Shown here: positions 11,857 through 22,400 of the stretch, one piece after another
How positions within the stretch are numbered: position 1 is the stretch's first letter
How the letters are laid out: each line of letters opens with the position of its first letter
Assembly (NCBI RefSeq): GCF_020497125.1
Contig: NC_059081.1
Location: forward strand, 22,229,105 to 22,293,104
DNA length: 64,000 nt
DNA from: Mauremys mutica
Lineage: Eukaryota > Chordata > Testudines > Geoemydidae
Direction of reading: 5' to 3'
Program-made: the position numbers and the translations under genes
Notes under the pieces: generated by a model
The model's input: the letters and a program-made list of their open reading frames with translations, nothing else
What the model was told of the DNA's origin: nothing
Database searches by the model: none

Positions 11857-11859
11857 TAA

Positions 11860-13029
11860 ACTGTGGCTGAAATGGCCCTTTGAATACCCCACAAACACAT
11901 TTTTAAAAAATGTATTCAGAGATCTGTTTAACTTTGATAATTAGTTCCATGTAGAAAATAGTTTCGAAGGCACTTTCTATTGCAATGTATAGTAAATCAC
12001 TGCAGAAATTAGGATCCTTTGAGCCTTAAGTTTCCATTGTTTTCAAATGGGTTTAAGTATATAAGATTAGAGAGATGACACAGTGGGCCTGATTCTCCAC
12101 TACTGTGCTACTTATGTTGTGTTTGCCTGTACAAAGTGACTGTAAAATGCTGCTTTTGTGATTTGGCAGCATTCTGCAATCTATAAATGACCATATGAGG
12201 TGCAAGGCTTTGGAAAAATCAGGCTCTTTAATTTTTTCCATGCTGTTTTGTTTACTTTTTAAATAAAACAGGTATATTGAAATAGCAGTTCTGTATCTTA
12301 CTGATATATAGTATGACACAACATAGTTCAGAACAGTTATACTCTACTGCTGAGGAGAAGTCAATGGTCAGTAAAAAGCTTGACCATCGTGGTTTTATAT
12401 ATACGATGAAGCTTGCCAGACTCAAGCTTTGATGAACTCTCAGTGCAGGAGTCCAGATTCATGGCCCCACCATCCACCCTTTCTCTAATCCTGAAGAATT
12501 CAGCCTCAGCAACAGGTAGGAAGGTCAGACCAGCAAATTGTAACTGTTTTGATGGGAAGTAGAAGATAGGTGATCTCTCAAATTACTAGACCTAGACATT
12601 TTAAGGCACTGTAGGTTCTAACTGATACCTTGATTTGAGGTCAGAAGCAAATAGGTAGCCAATGCAGAGCATAGCATGTTGGTGAGATATGCTCATTGTG
12701 GCTTGCCCAACTCAAAAGATTGGTCCCCCCCAAATGAAGCTCAGTTTTGCTTGTCAAATTTACCACAAGAGAAGTTCATTGCATTAATCCACCTTTAAGA
12801 TTATGAAGGTATTTATTACCATTGTGAGGTCTTTATCAGGGAGGAACAGTCACAGACTGGGCCAGGTATCTGTCAGAAGAAGACACTTTATCTCATTGCT
12901 GTCATCTGGATTTTAAGTGTGGCAATAGATCAAATGAGACTGTAACTCCAAGCAGAGGTTGGACATACACCTCTAATAGAAGTCCAGCTCCTAGACCAAG
13001 TACAATCCATTAGATATTTCTCCATTTCT
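11860..13029. other. No gene seen
   Basis: AT-rich intronic-type DNA; no recognised exon, RNA gene or clear repeat boundary. Confidence 0.4.
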
Positions 13030-13037
13030 ATTCTGTG

Positions 13038-13310
13038 CAGGGGCAGCTCCAGGCCCCAGCATGCCAAGCGCGTGCTTGGGGTGGCATGCCGCGGGGGGCG
13101 CTCTGCCAGTCGCCGGGAGGGCGGCAGGCGGCTCCGGTGGACCTCCTGCAGAAGTGCCTGCGGAGGGTCCACTAGTCCCGCGGCTTCGGTGGAGCATCCG
13201 CAGGCAGGTCTGCGGGAGGTCCACCAGAGCCACAGGACCGGCGACCAGCAGAGCGCCCCCCGCGGCATGCCGCTGTGCTTGGGGCGGCGAAATGGCTAAA
13301 GCCGCCCCTG
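13038..13310. mobile_element. Fold-back hAT non-autonomous element, 273 bp, 8-bp target duplication
   Basis: Ends are caggggcagctccagg (left) and, inverted, caggggcggctttagc (right), flanked by exact attctgtg copies at 13030-13037 and 13311-13318. The interior is strongly GC-rich and self-complementary: the block ggcatgccgcggggggcgct around 13082 recurs inverted around 13250-13270, and ggtggacctcc at 13137-13147 recurs inverted as ggaggtccacc at 13217-13227. An 8-bp duplication with CAGGG termini places it with hAT elements. Open frames here (up to 112 aa) are by-products of base composition. Confidence 0.9.
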
Positions 13311-13318
13311 ATTCTGTG

Positions 13319-14327
13319 CCATATAATACTGTGCCATTCTGCTCTCATTCATGTTCCCTCTGTTAAAGACTGGAAAAACAAAGACAAAACAGTATCAAGA
13401 TGCTGTTTTGAAGCCTTCATTGGACATAAGAGAGACATCAACACACTTGTAAATAACCAGTTTCTCTCACAAGTTTCATGTATCCCACAAATATGTATCT
13501 ATACTTCTTGTGACTTTGTTGTCAATGCAATGGCAGTGTAAGGAAATGCTTTCGAAGTACTGCATTTATACACTGCAGAATTTTCTAACAGCAACAGATG
13601 TTTCTTTTTTTTATTATTACTTGTAAGTTGGTTGACTTTTCTATCATCGCAGTGTAAGGAAAATCAAATCAGTGGCAATTTCCAGTCTGTTTAGATGCTT
13701 CAGAAGTTTCAAACAGAATAATTCCATTTCTTCTTTTCTTTATCTACTGTATTAAGGATATGTGCCTCTTACTTTCAGTGTCATGCAGCAAGCTGAAAAT
13801 CAGATGAGTCCAGACAGTTTATATGCATGGATCACTTTTCTGGAATCAGTACATTAAACAGAATGTATTGTATATTTTGAAACATTCTTGTTTGCTTAAC
13901 TTAGCACAAATAGTGCACAAAGACAACACAAGTGTTTTGCAGTCTTGTGTCTCAGCCTTTCAGATAACAAACAGGAGACAGTGGCCTCTTTAAAATATAA
14001 GACAGAGGCACAAAATAAGACACTAAATATCTGGCAAATTGCTTGAAATAATTTTGTGACTTTTTAAAGCATTTTTCTAAATTCCATTTAATTATTTAGC
14101 ATTTAGGATGTGCATTTACACCACGTTGCACGTGGCCCAGGAAACAGCCCATCTGTTCAAAGGCAATGTCTTTCACCTTCAAGATGCGCTCATATGTATA
14201 GTACCAGGGTCTCAGTTTGTTGTTTTTGGCAGGAATTTCTGCACCTCTTGGGCATCGAACCTCCCACCTAGACTTCTGATCATTCTAGTGCAACAATCAG
14301 GCAGAGAAAGTCAACTGGGTCCTGGAG
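13319..14327. other. No gene seen
   Basis: AT-rich DNA before the Gypsy element. The 5' boundary of that element is not visible; from about 14240 onwards part of it may belong to the element. Confidence 0.4.
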
Positions 14328-15840
14328 CAGTACTTAGGCTGATTCCTAAATTACTACCACGACAATTGGCTGGTGCTCATTCCCCATACAGAATGCTCCT
14401 ACAATAAGTCCATACATGCCACAAACTAGTAGAACTCTTTCTTTGCGAATTATGGGTTCCACCCTTGGTATCACCCCAAAATCCCCCTTGACTTGCCAAT
14501 GCCCATCATTATTAACTGTTGTGACTGCACACATCTAAGTACATCAACGGCTCAAGCACCAGTTAGAGGCTAAAACAGCATACATATATCATGCCAACCG
14601 ATACCATCAGCTGCCCCCAATCTCAATTTAGAGGATAAGGTTGGGCTCTTTGTGGAGGGCTTCTTGGGTGGAAAAAACCACTGGAAAGGTTGTGTTGGCC
14701 TGCTGTCAACAAGGAATTGTGGGACTATTGTGCTTCATGCCCTGAATCTCAATGGATGAGCCCTAGGAAGATTCCTAAGGCCTCCTAGATTCCCTCCCTG
14801 TGGAAGGGATGGATTTAATAGCCCACCCTGAAAAAAATGTAGCACAGAACCAATATATCTTAGTGATCATGTACTATGCCACATGCTACCCCAAGGGGGT
14901 AGTCCTCTTGCTCCACAAAAACTGCAGGCATCACCACCAAATTGATGAAAATATTTACCCGGGTAGGGATCCCTAAAGAGATAATCACTGGCCAGTGAAC
15001 AAATTTTATTTCACAGCTAATGAAGGTGATGTGCAACTCGCTAAAGGTGAAAGATCTAACATCCGTCTGTCTCCCACAGACTGATGGGTTGGTTTGGGAG
15101 ACAACCCCAGGGAATGTTAGATCTGATTCATGAAACTTGGGAGGGACAGGAGTTAAGATCCACCAGCGGTGATGCATTAACCCCAGGGTGAAAAGGGCCT
15201 GTGCCCATGGGCCCGGCCAGTTGGGGGGGGCCCTTGAAATATGGGCACCCTCATGCCCCAACCCTGCTCCCCCATGATGACCTGGCACTCCTTCTGGGGA
15301 GCGGGGTCGGGGCTCATGGGCTTGCCCCACTCTGCCCACTTGCCCAGTGCTCGTGCCAGGCAGTGGGAGAAGCCCTGCTCTCCAACAGGAGCACCGGATA
15401 GCCCCATTTCTCTTGCAGGAGCGCTGGAGGAGGGGGAGACTGCAGGTAGAAGGAGTAGGGAGGGACCCACACTTGCTCTGGCCCAGAGCCCCAAAACACT
15501 GTAATCCACCTCTGCCCAGCAGCTCAGTACAGTATATATTACTACTAAAAGAAAATCTAAATTCCATGGGAACATTTGCAAAGGAGAACTTATTGAAGGC
15601 ACAACAAGACCAAGCAACAAGGTGCCTGTGTCCCAGAACTCCAACAGGGAACCAAGTGTTACTCTTGCTACCTACATCCAAATCCAAGCTGTTGACATGT
15701 TGGAAAAGGGCCCTTTGAAATAGTGAGATGGGTTGACACAGTAGATTATGAAGCTTGCCAACCCAAGAAGAAAAGAGCCACCCAAATATATCATGTCAAC
15801 CTACGGAAAGCATGGAAAGACTGCATCACTCCATTCCCTC
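14328..15840 (+). pseudogene. Gypsy integrase remnant
   Basis: Read across frames, the following appear in order. LIPKLLPRQLAGAHSP resembles the start of the integrase zinc-binding region. QNQYILVIMYYATCYPKGVV corresponds to the YxxVxVDYATRYP strand of the catalytic core, with the core Asp of VDYA changed to Tyr. LMKIFTRVGIPKEIITGQ, then a stop, then TNF covers the second catalytic segment, where the Asp of TDQG is lost. PQTDGLV is followed by GRQPQGMLDLIHETWEGQ. Then come ENLLKAQQD, LLLLPTSKSK and, in another frame, KGPFEIVRWVDTVDYEACQP followed by IYHVNL, the C-terminal SH3-like part. Stops and frameshifts make it inactive. The long minus-strand open frame over 14860-15687 is only its shadow. 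Confidence 0.8.
15184..15525. mobile_element. GC-rich insertion inside the integrase remnant
   Basis: The integrase reading ...WEGQELRSTSGDALTP stops at about 15183 and resumes at about 15526 with VQYILLLKENL, which joins smoothly. The 340 bp between are GC-rich with a different composition and carry no recognised protein. Its class is unknown and no target duplication was identified. Confidence 0.55.
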
Positions 15841-16095
15841 CTGAGCCCAAACCCAGCCCCTTTGCTACAACAGCTCCCTATCCAAAGACAGTGTCAGTTG
15901 GGAAAAGACTTACAACCCAAATAGGAACAGAAGATACACACGCTCATCAGTGCATTCCTCTCTATGTTTTCGGTTACCCCAGGCCAGACTTACCTAGTGT
16001 TCCAGTGTATAGAGACCAAACCTGGACAGAAAGTCTGAGACCACTACCCTGAAAAATGAGAGACTGTGCAGCAAGAGCTACATGTTAACCATGTG

Positions 16096-16991
16096 GGTCA
16101 TCAAAGAGCCACACAATGAGTGGAAGAGTCCAATAATACTTGTGCGCAAACCAGATGACTCAACACAGTTCTGCACAGACTTTCAAAAAGTTTATGCAGT
16201 GTCCAAATTCGATGCCAATCCTAAGCCATGAATTGCTGAAGAGGCTGGGGGCTGCCAGGTACATATCCACCCTTGACCTAACCAAGGAATATTGGCAGAT
16301 TCCCCCTCACCCCTGAATACAGACTGAAGATGGCCACCTATACACCCTTAGGCTCATTCCAGTTTAGAACCATGCCATTTGGTCTGAATGGGGCCACCAC
16401 AATGTTTCAGCAGTTAGTGAACAAGTTATTGTGCCCATATAGTCAACACGCAGCTGCTGACACTGATATTGTCATCTATAACAGGACCTGGGACAACCAC
16501 ATAAAACACCTCACAGCATACTTACAGGTATTTCAGGAAGCTGGGCTGACAGTCAATACATCTAGATGTCGATTAGTCAACTGGAAAGTGAACTACGTGG
16601 GATACACTGTGAGAGGGCAATGGTTACACCAATTAGTAGGAGAGGTGAAGGCCTTGTCAGAATGCCTGATCCCCGCTACAAAGAAACAGGTACACTGCTT
16701 GCTGGGGCTACCAGACTACTGTAGGCGGTTCATCCCTGACTTGGCCACAATAGCCAGCCTCTTAACAGACCTAGGAAAGAATGACTCACCCAGGATGATC
16801 TGCTGGACCAAGACCTGCAGCAAGGCCTTCCAGGCACTAAAAACACTAAAAAAACCTGTTTTATTTCACACCAACTTTCAAAACTTTTTCTTTTACAAAT
16901 ATGTGTGAGGCACCAACTCAGAGTCATACTGGAGCAAGAAGTAGAGGGAGAGCATCCTGTCCTATGTCTTAGCAAGACGCTGTTTCCTCAA
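16096..16991 (+). pseudogene. Gypsy reverse transcriptase and start of RNase H remnant
   Basis: EPHNEWKSPIILVRKPDDST and QFCTDFQKV (from 16096) form the first RT block. RYISTLDLTKEYWQI (about 16255-16299) is motif A with its catalytic Asp kept. The frame at 16330-16908 (192 aa) continues with TPLGSFQFRTMPFGLNGATT, then DTDIVIYNRTW at motif C, where Y-x-D-D has become D-T-D so one catalytic Asp is lost. Then come thumb/connection segments KKQVHCLLGLPDYCRRFIPD and CSKAFQALKTL. RNase H begins with VILEQEVEGEHPVLCLSKTL followed by FPQ, and is cut at 16991 by an LTR insertion. Confidence 0.88.
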
Positions 16992-18975
16992 TGTAAGTGG
17001 GGGAATGGTCCTGCTATTGTGGGCAACTTTCCTGGCTTATACACTACCCCAGTAGAATGGGCTAGCGAAAGGATCTGAGTCCTCGCTCCCACTCCCTTTA
17101 CTCAGAGGCCCTACTCTCCTTTGTGGCAGAGTCCTCATAACCCCGACAAGGCTGGGCCAAGGATTCCTGGGGGGCTCAACCCCCAATCTTGTTGTGGTCA
17201 CTTAGGAGAGGGGCTAAGGAGTCCTCACTCTGGAATACTCTCTCCTCAATGGACGCTTCCCTGATCCATAGGGTTGCCAGGCATCTGTTTTTTGACCAGA
17301 ACACCGTGTTGAAAAGGGACCCTGGCTGACCGGGCCTTTAAAAGTTCAGTCGATGGCACAATGGGGCTAAGGCAGGCTCCCTGCCTGACCTGGCTCTGTG
17401 CAGCTACTGGAAGTGGCCGGCATATCCCTGTGGCCCCTAGGTGCAGGGGCAATCAGGAAAGCTCTGAATGCTGGCCTCACCCCCAGCACTGGCTCTGAGG
17501 CAAGGAACCGCAGCCAATGGTGCAGGCACCGCGCAGAACCGCCTGGCCACGCCTCTGCCTAGGGACCGGACATGCTGGCTGTTTCCGGGAGCAGCATGGA
17601 GCCAGGGCAGGATGAAGCCTGCCTTAGCCCCGTTGCGCCACTGAGTGGGAGCTGCCTGAGGTAAGCACTGCCTGGCCGGACCCCACACTCCAACCCCCCC
17701 TGCCCTAGGTCTGAACCCCCATCCCACACCCAAACTGCCTCCTAGAGCCCATACTCCCATCTGCACCCCAACCCCCTGCCCCAGGTCTGAACCCCCATCC
17801 CACACCCAAGCTGCATTCCAGAGCCCACACCCCCACCTACACATCAACCAGCCCCAGGTCGGAGCCCCATCCTGCACTCCAAACTCCTCATCCCATGCCC
17901 CATCCCAGAGTCTGCACCCCAGCCGGAGCCCTCACCCCCTCCCACACCCCAAACCCCACCTCAGCCCAGTGAAATCAGTGAGGGTGGGGGAGGGTGAGCA
18001 ATGGAGGGAGGGGGACTGGAGGGAGCGGGGAGGGGCCTCAGAGATGGGGCTGGGCAGTGGTCAGGCCTCGGGGAAAGGGAGGGACAGGGGGCAGGGCAAA
18101 GGTGTTCGGTTTTGTGCAATTAGTAAGTTGGCAACCATACTGATCCACTAATCATTACATATAGTTCAAAGCAAATATAATTTATTAAAAAATAACCAAT
18201 TAAAAAATAAGGAAAAAATGGGAAAAGTTAAAGGGAAACACGTAACTTCACTCTGTGGTCATGGGGAAACCACAGACAGCAGTTTCTGGAATGTAAAGTT
18301 CACAGTCTGTTCCTCACATGTCCTAGGCCTCTTTCCAGGCCCTGGCTGTGCTGCAGGATGCAGCAGGTTGAACATGTGCTCTGGTGGTGGCCACATGCCC
18401 TCAGGGTCTAGGTGGCAGGATGCTTCTTCCCAGCATCAGCCCTCCCATCGGGGTTATGATTCCCCTCCAAGTCCAGCCTGCAAGACCTCTTGGCTGGGGG
18501 CGTCTCCCTGCGCTGGGCCTTCTGTCCAGGGCCCCCTCGCTCTCTCTAGCTGCTCAGCGCTGCTGCTGCTCTGCCTCCAGCTCAGCTCCCTGGGCTCTCT
18601 GGCCCCAGTGGTTCTGACTGCTGTGGCTATGCTCAGCAATTCAGGCTCCTTCTCTGGTACTCTCTGGCTCTGGCTGGCGCAGTTCTGCTCCCCAGCTCAG
18701 CTCTGGCTCCTGCTCTCTTCTTATCTTCTCAGCGTGGGCCTGCTCTGGCCCAGGCATCTCCAGCTCACAGGGAAGATGGGACCCCTGGCCTACTGACTCC
18801 CTCATTGGCCTGCCTACCCTGACCTGGAGCATTGGCCTCTCCCCACTGGTCCAGGGGACTGTCATTCTCAGGGTCCTGATTTCTCATTGGCCCCTCCCCT
18901 TTATTTTGGTACTGGGAGATGGCCAACCAAAAAAATCCCACTAAATTTCAGTAAGGGGCCAAAAGTCCACTTACA
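16992..18975 (-). mobile_element. Solo LTR inserted in Gypsy RNase H, TCAA duplication, itself split by a hAT element
   Basis: Begins tgtaagtgg and ends ccacttaca, perfect 9-bp inverted ends with TG...CA. It is flanked by tcaa at 16988-16991 and 18976-18979. Removing it joins the RNase H reading (LFPQ... to ...EATYLVIEM). Without the hAT element inside it (17269-18139 plus one 8-bp repeat) it is about 1.1 kb. Reverse-strand CCAAT motifs (ggccaatgag and similar at 18800-18900) suggest minus orientation, which is tentative. The 192-aa frame at 18218-18796 lies within it and is not a gene. Confidence 0.85.
17269..18139. mobile_element. hAT non-autonomous element, 871 bp, 8-bp target duplication
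   Basis: Ends are tagggttgcca (left) and, inverted, tatggttgcca (right), flanked by exact ctgatcca copies at 17261-17268 and 18140-18147. The interior is GC-rich with degenerate repeats of cccacaccc...cagagcccacac type around 17690-17950, and no transposase. It lies inside the solo LTR, making it the youngest of the three nested insertions. Confidence 0.9.
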
Positions 18976-18979
18976 TCAA

Positions 18980-19105
18980 GAAGCCACCTATTTGGTGATA
19001 GAGATGGGGGCTGTCGCAGTGAAGTGGGATGTGAATGCCTTTCATTACTACCTGTGGAGCCAACCATTTTTACTAGTATGGGTCACGCATCCCTGCCATG
19101 GTTAC
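18980..19105 (+). pseudogene. Gypsy RNase H remnant, second half
   Basis: EATYLVIEMGAVAVKWDVNA followed by FHYYLWSQPFLLV corresponds to the RNase H segment E..Y..IEKE.LAVKWAL..LRYYLLG..F.LVTDH of Gypsy elements. The catalytic Glu of the IEKE motif is kept as IEMG, but the TDH motif is replaced by VTHPC. It continues the frame interrupted at 16991. Confidence 0.8.
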
Positions 19106-19269
19106 ACAATCCGTGAATCATGTGGTGGTATTTGTCTCTGCAACCATAGTGCTTTGAAATTTTGCATTGAGCTGGCAAGGATCATAAAAATTAGGACTTC
19201 TTTTCATGAGATCGGGGGAGACTGTCAATACAAGTCTTCCCGATGACTCCAAAGCTGAGGGTAAGAGTT

Positions 19270-19927
19270 TGTGATGGGGTCTACAGATCCAGGGTCATTA
19301 ATACAGCAATACTGGGCTACGGAGGCCCCACCCCTCAGCAAGTGCTGGGTATGCTCCCTGTGGAAGAATAGTTGAAAAGGACACTGATAGCCCAGGAAAG
19401 ATGGGGGAAAGGGCTGCAGGCTGCACCAGGAAGCAAGGCTAATGCCAGGAGCTGCGATAGGAGTGGCTACAGCTTTGTTAAGGCTTCTGTAGAAGCAGGG
19501 ATCTGGATTCTCTCCCTGCTACCCCCTTTTGGGGAGCAGAAAGTTCAAAAGGACTACTTTGAACAGGACGTTAACAGACTAAGTGGAATTTTCTAAGGCA
19601 GTGGCCAAATACATGACCTCCAGTCTGGTACGAAGTGACCCAGGGGCAAGTGTAACTTGGGATAGATCAATAACTGGTTTGGACATTTTGCCAAACCCCT
19701 AGAGCCCTGGGTTGGGACCAGGCGAAGTTGGTGGACCAGGGTTCCGCTCTCTTTCCCCTCTCCTCTGTAGCAGCAGAACCCCAAGAGAAGCAAAAGAATC
19801 ACTCAGGAGTGACTGAGGCCCACTGCATACAACTTGGTTGAGGCCTCTTCGAACAGCTAGGGCAACAGAAACTGTAGGCCCGCTGCCTAACCATGAGACA
19901 AGCTAGTTATCTGACTGTCCCGTTACA
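19270..19927 (+). mobile_element. 3' LTR of the Gmr1-like Gypsy element
   Basis: Starts tgtgatggggtctacag and ends cccgttaca. It lies about 165 bp downstream of the RNase H remnant and is preceded by a purine-rich stretch (aaagctgagggtaagag), as expected for a polypurine tract and 3' LTR. No second copy was seen upstream, so the assignment rests on position and termini. Confidence 0.65.
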
Positions 19928-20944
19928 GTAGCAATCACTGTTATCCTGTGTGGTTTGCTTCAATGTTCAATTTAGATGAAAAACTAAGAAATCTCATAGA
20001 AAAAATAAAGGGAAAGACAAAACATTTGTTCTTTTTCTAGGAGTACTCCAAGCTTCCAGGTAGAGTAGGGAAAAAGGAAGGAAACTTCCTAACAATTGTC
20101 CTCTGTGAAATCCCTCTTTCACTTGAAATGAGACTTTAACTATAGCACTTATAAAAGTCAGTAACCATTGTTTTCATATTTATATTATAATAATGCTTAG
20201 GGAGCTTGTAGCTGATTTTTCTTTTTTAAACTTGCACCATGGGCTAAGCTTGTTGCATCTTCCAGATGAGTACTGGGTTCCTTTTAAGCAATACTGAGAC
20301 ATTCTTGCTAGATTACAGGAAATGATTTGATAAGAGGTGAATGTCAGCCAATAGGAAGCATTTGGAGGCTTCCTCAATTTGCTGGTTGAAAGAGGAGGGA
20401 GAGTGTGTGGTAAAGCAAATATTCTTCTAGATATTCTAGATATTCTTATATGCAGAGGTACCCAAATGTTTCATCTCATCTCTGTTTTTGATTGCAAAAG
20501 GTTTCTGGTTAAAAACAACATTAAATCAGGGGGTTCATGAGTTCTGACTTTCAGTAGTGCTAGGAGATAAAATTATCTGTGATCACTTGTAAGACCATGA
20601 TGTCTTTGGAAATTCTTCCACTGACAAAAACAGAATTCTTATTGTAAACTCAGTGTTTTGCCTCCTATGCCATGCAGTCAACCAGTGAAAATACAAGTCA
20701 AGATACTTGAGGGTATTGACACTGATCTGTTCTTGTGACTAAAAATGTTGAGCTAAGCTTTGACTTCAAAACAAAGCAATTTCCACACTTTTACATGTGA
20801 CAGTTCTATTAGAACAACATTTGAATTCTTTGGTTTTGGTCAATGGACATTCATATAGACTTTCTAGGCTTACGTATTAGCTAAATATAATTTGATTCTG
20901 GAGCCATCAGTTTTTTTGGCACTGCTCTAGTGAAACTTGGAGTC
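19928..20944. other. No gene seen
   Basis: AT-rich intronic-type DNA without recognised coding or RNA features. Confidence 0.4.
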
Positions 20945-22396
20945 AGCAGATTGACAACATGTCCAGACTAGAACGGATCAAGTAGTCACATGTCTGATTC
21001 AACTGAACATGCTCAAAGACAAGGGTGATGCCTGCACCACTGTAGTGCTTCAGTGTAGCCACAACCTATGCCAATGGGAATGGGTTCTCCCATCAGTGTA
21101 TGTAATCCACATCCCCGAAAGGTGGTAGTAAGATCAATGTAAGAATTCTTCCATCAATATGATGCTGTCTACACCAGGGGGTTAGAATGAACAGCTACTT
21201 TGCTCAGGGTTGTGGATTTTTCAAACCCCTGAAGGATGTAGCTATGCTGATATAAGTGTGACCAGGTGCCTAGGATGGACCGCATTGAGAATTCCACACT
21301 CAGGGAAGACTGCAAGAAATAGGGCAGACAATGCCCCAAACCGTGGTTTATTATATAATTAGATTCACCAAGTCATTAACAAAAGAGCTTCTGCAGTAAC
21401 TCACTGGTTAACCAGAAGCCAAACACAGTCCCATCTTGGCATTCCAAAACTTGCCTCCCATCCAGACAACCAAGTCTAATTCAGTGAGAGGTTATTGAAA
21501 ACCCATATATGAGGTTCTTACTGACCTCAAAGGATTAGGCATTTACCACAGATCAGTATGTATCTCAGATTTTACCCAAATATCATGCTGTCAGCCAATT
21601 CTTAGTAAACTAACTAAAGATTTATTAATAAAATAAGAGAGTTATAAATGGTTAATAGATCATATACATACAAATGATTGCAAAGTCTTTATATCAGTTT
21701 TAGAGCAGTGAAGGAATAGACTGCTGGCTCATAAAGTCTCTCTGCTAGTTTCCAAAAGATTGGAAGGTCCTCAGTCAAGACGCTCCTTTTGTTGCAAATC
21801 CACAGTCCAGGGAATCAGAGCAGGAAAGAGGCAACATGGAGATGTTTCAGGTGTCTTTTTATATCCTCTGCCATGTGCCTGGAAATTTACTGTCACAAAC
21901 AAAGCCCACAGCCCCTGTCTGTGGAAAGTTACTGGCCCAGATGGAGTCTAGGGTCACATGAGAATATCACATACCCCTACATGTGTTGCTGAATCACAGG
22001 GGGTGGCCACTAACTCCTTGCTTTCTGAGGCATCCTCAGGAATTGCTATCTGGACAGGAAGAGTTTCTTCAATGGCCCATAGTGAGAGTGGAGTGTCCAT
22101 GATAGGCCATCAACACATAGCTGTCTAGCCCTAATGTAAATTCTGATGTGTTGTATTCCGGGTGACACCCAGGTTTAAGATACAAGTTCATAGCCAACAT
22201 TCATAATTCAGATACAAAGATGATACATACATATAAACAGGGTAATCATACTTAGTAAATCATAACTTTTCCATTGACACTTTACATGATATGCTTTGTA
22301 CAAGATTTATGGTACTTGTATAACAGAGGTAATATCAATTATATAAATAGTCCTCTTTAATCAAACTGCATGGCAGTAAGATCCCAGTGTAGGCCA
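20945..22396. mobile_element. MITE (gtgtagac-type) split by a solo LTR
   Basis: The left part (about 20945-21256) contains agtgcttcagtgtagccaca, aagaattcttccatcaatat and gatgctgtctacaccagggg, shared with a high-copy palindromic DNA family of turtles. The right remnant is atcccagtgtaggccagccc (22381-22400). The ends resemble Harbinger-type gtgtagac termini, but the class is uncertain. Confidence 0.6.
21257..22375 (-). mobile_element. Solo LTR, about 1.1 kb, minus orientation
   Basis: Starts tgtgaccaggtgcc and ends catggca. It is flanked by (a)taag at 21252-21256 and (g)taag at 22376-22380, an exact 4-bp match with one more differing base. On the minus strand a TATA-like ggatataaaaagac lies near 21860-21875 and AATAAA-like signals near 21625 and 21345, supporting minus orientation. 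Short open frames inside it are not genes. Confidence 0.72.
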
Positions 22397-22400
22397 GCCC

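Larger units (their letters stand above)
14328..19927 (+). mobile_element. Ty3/Gypsy retroelement with integrase before RT (Gmr1-like), nested insertions, 5' truncated
   Basis: In + orientation the order is integrase remnant (about 14328-15840), reverse transcriptase (16096-16730), RNase H (16800-16991, resuming at 18976-19105), then a 3' LTR (19270-19927). Ordinary Ty3/Gypsy elements have RT-RNaseH-integrase. Integrase upstream of RT is the Gmr1 arrangement known from fish and some reptiles. Two insertions split it: a GC-rich insert at about 15184-15525 and a solo LTR at 16992-18975. No 5' LTR, gag or protease was recognised. Confidence 0.8.

Noticed and set aside
11391..11900. Cluster of Gly/Pro-rich frames on both strands
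   Set aside because: Produced by G-rich near-repeats of a non-autonomous DNA element.
14860..15687. 275-aa minus-strand open frame, the longest in the window
   Set aside because: It overlies the plus-strand Gypsy integrase remnant and a GC-rich insert. Its peptide has no recognisable domain, while the plus strand reads as integrase.
18218..18796. 192-aa Leu/Ser-rich plus-strand frame resembling membrane segments
   Set aside because: It lies wholly inside a solo LTR with defined ends; the Leu/Ser richness comes from CTG/TCC-rich sequence.
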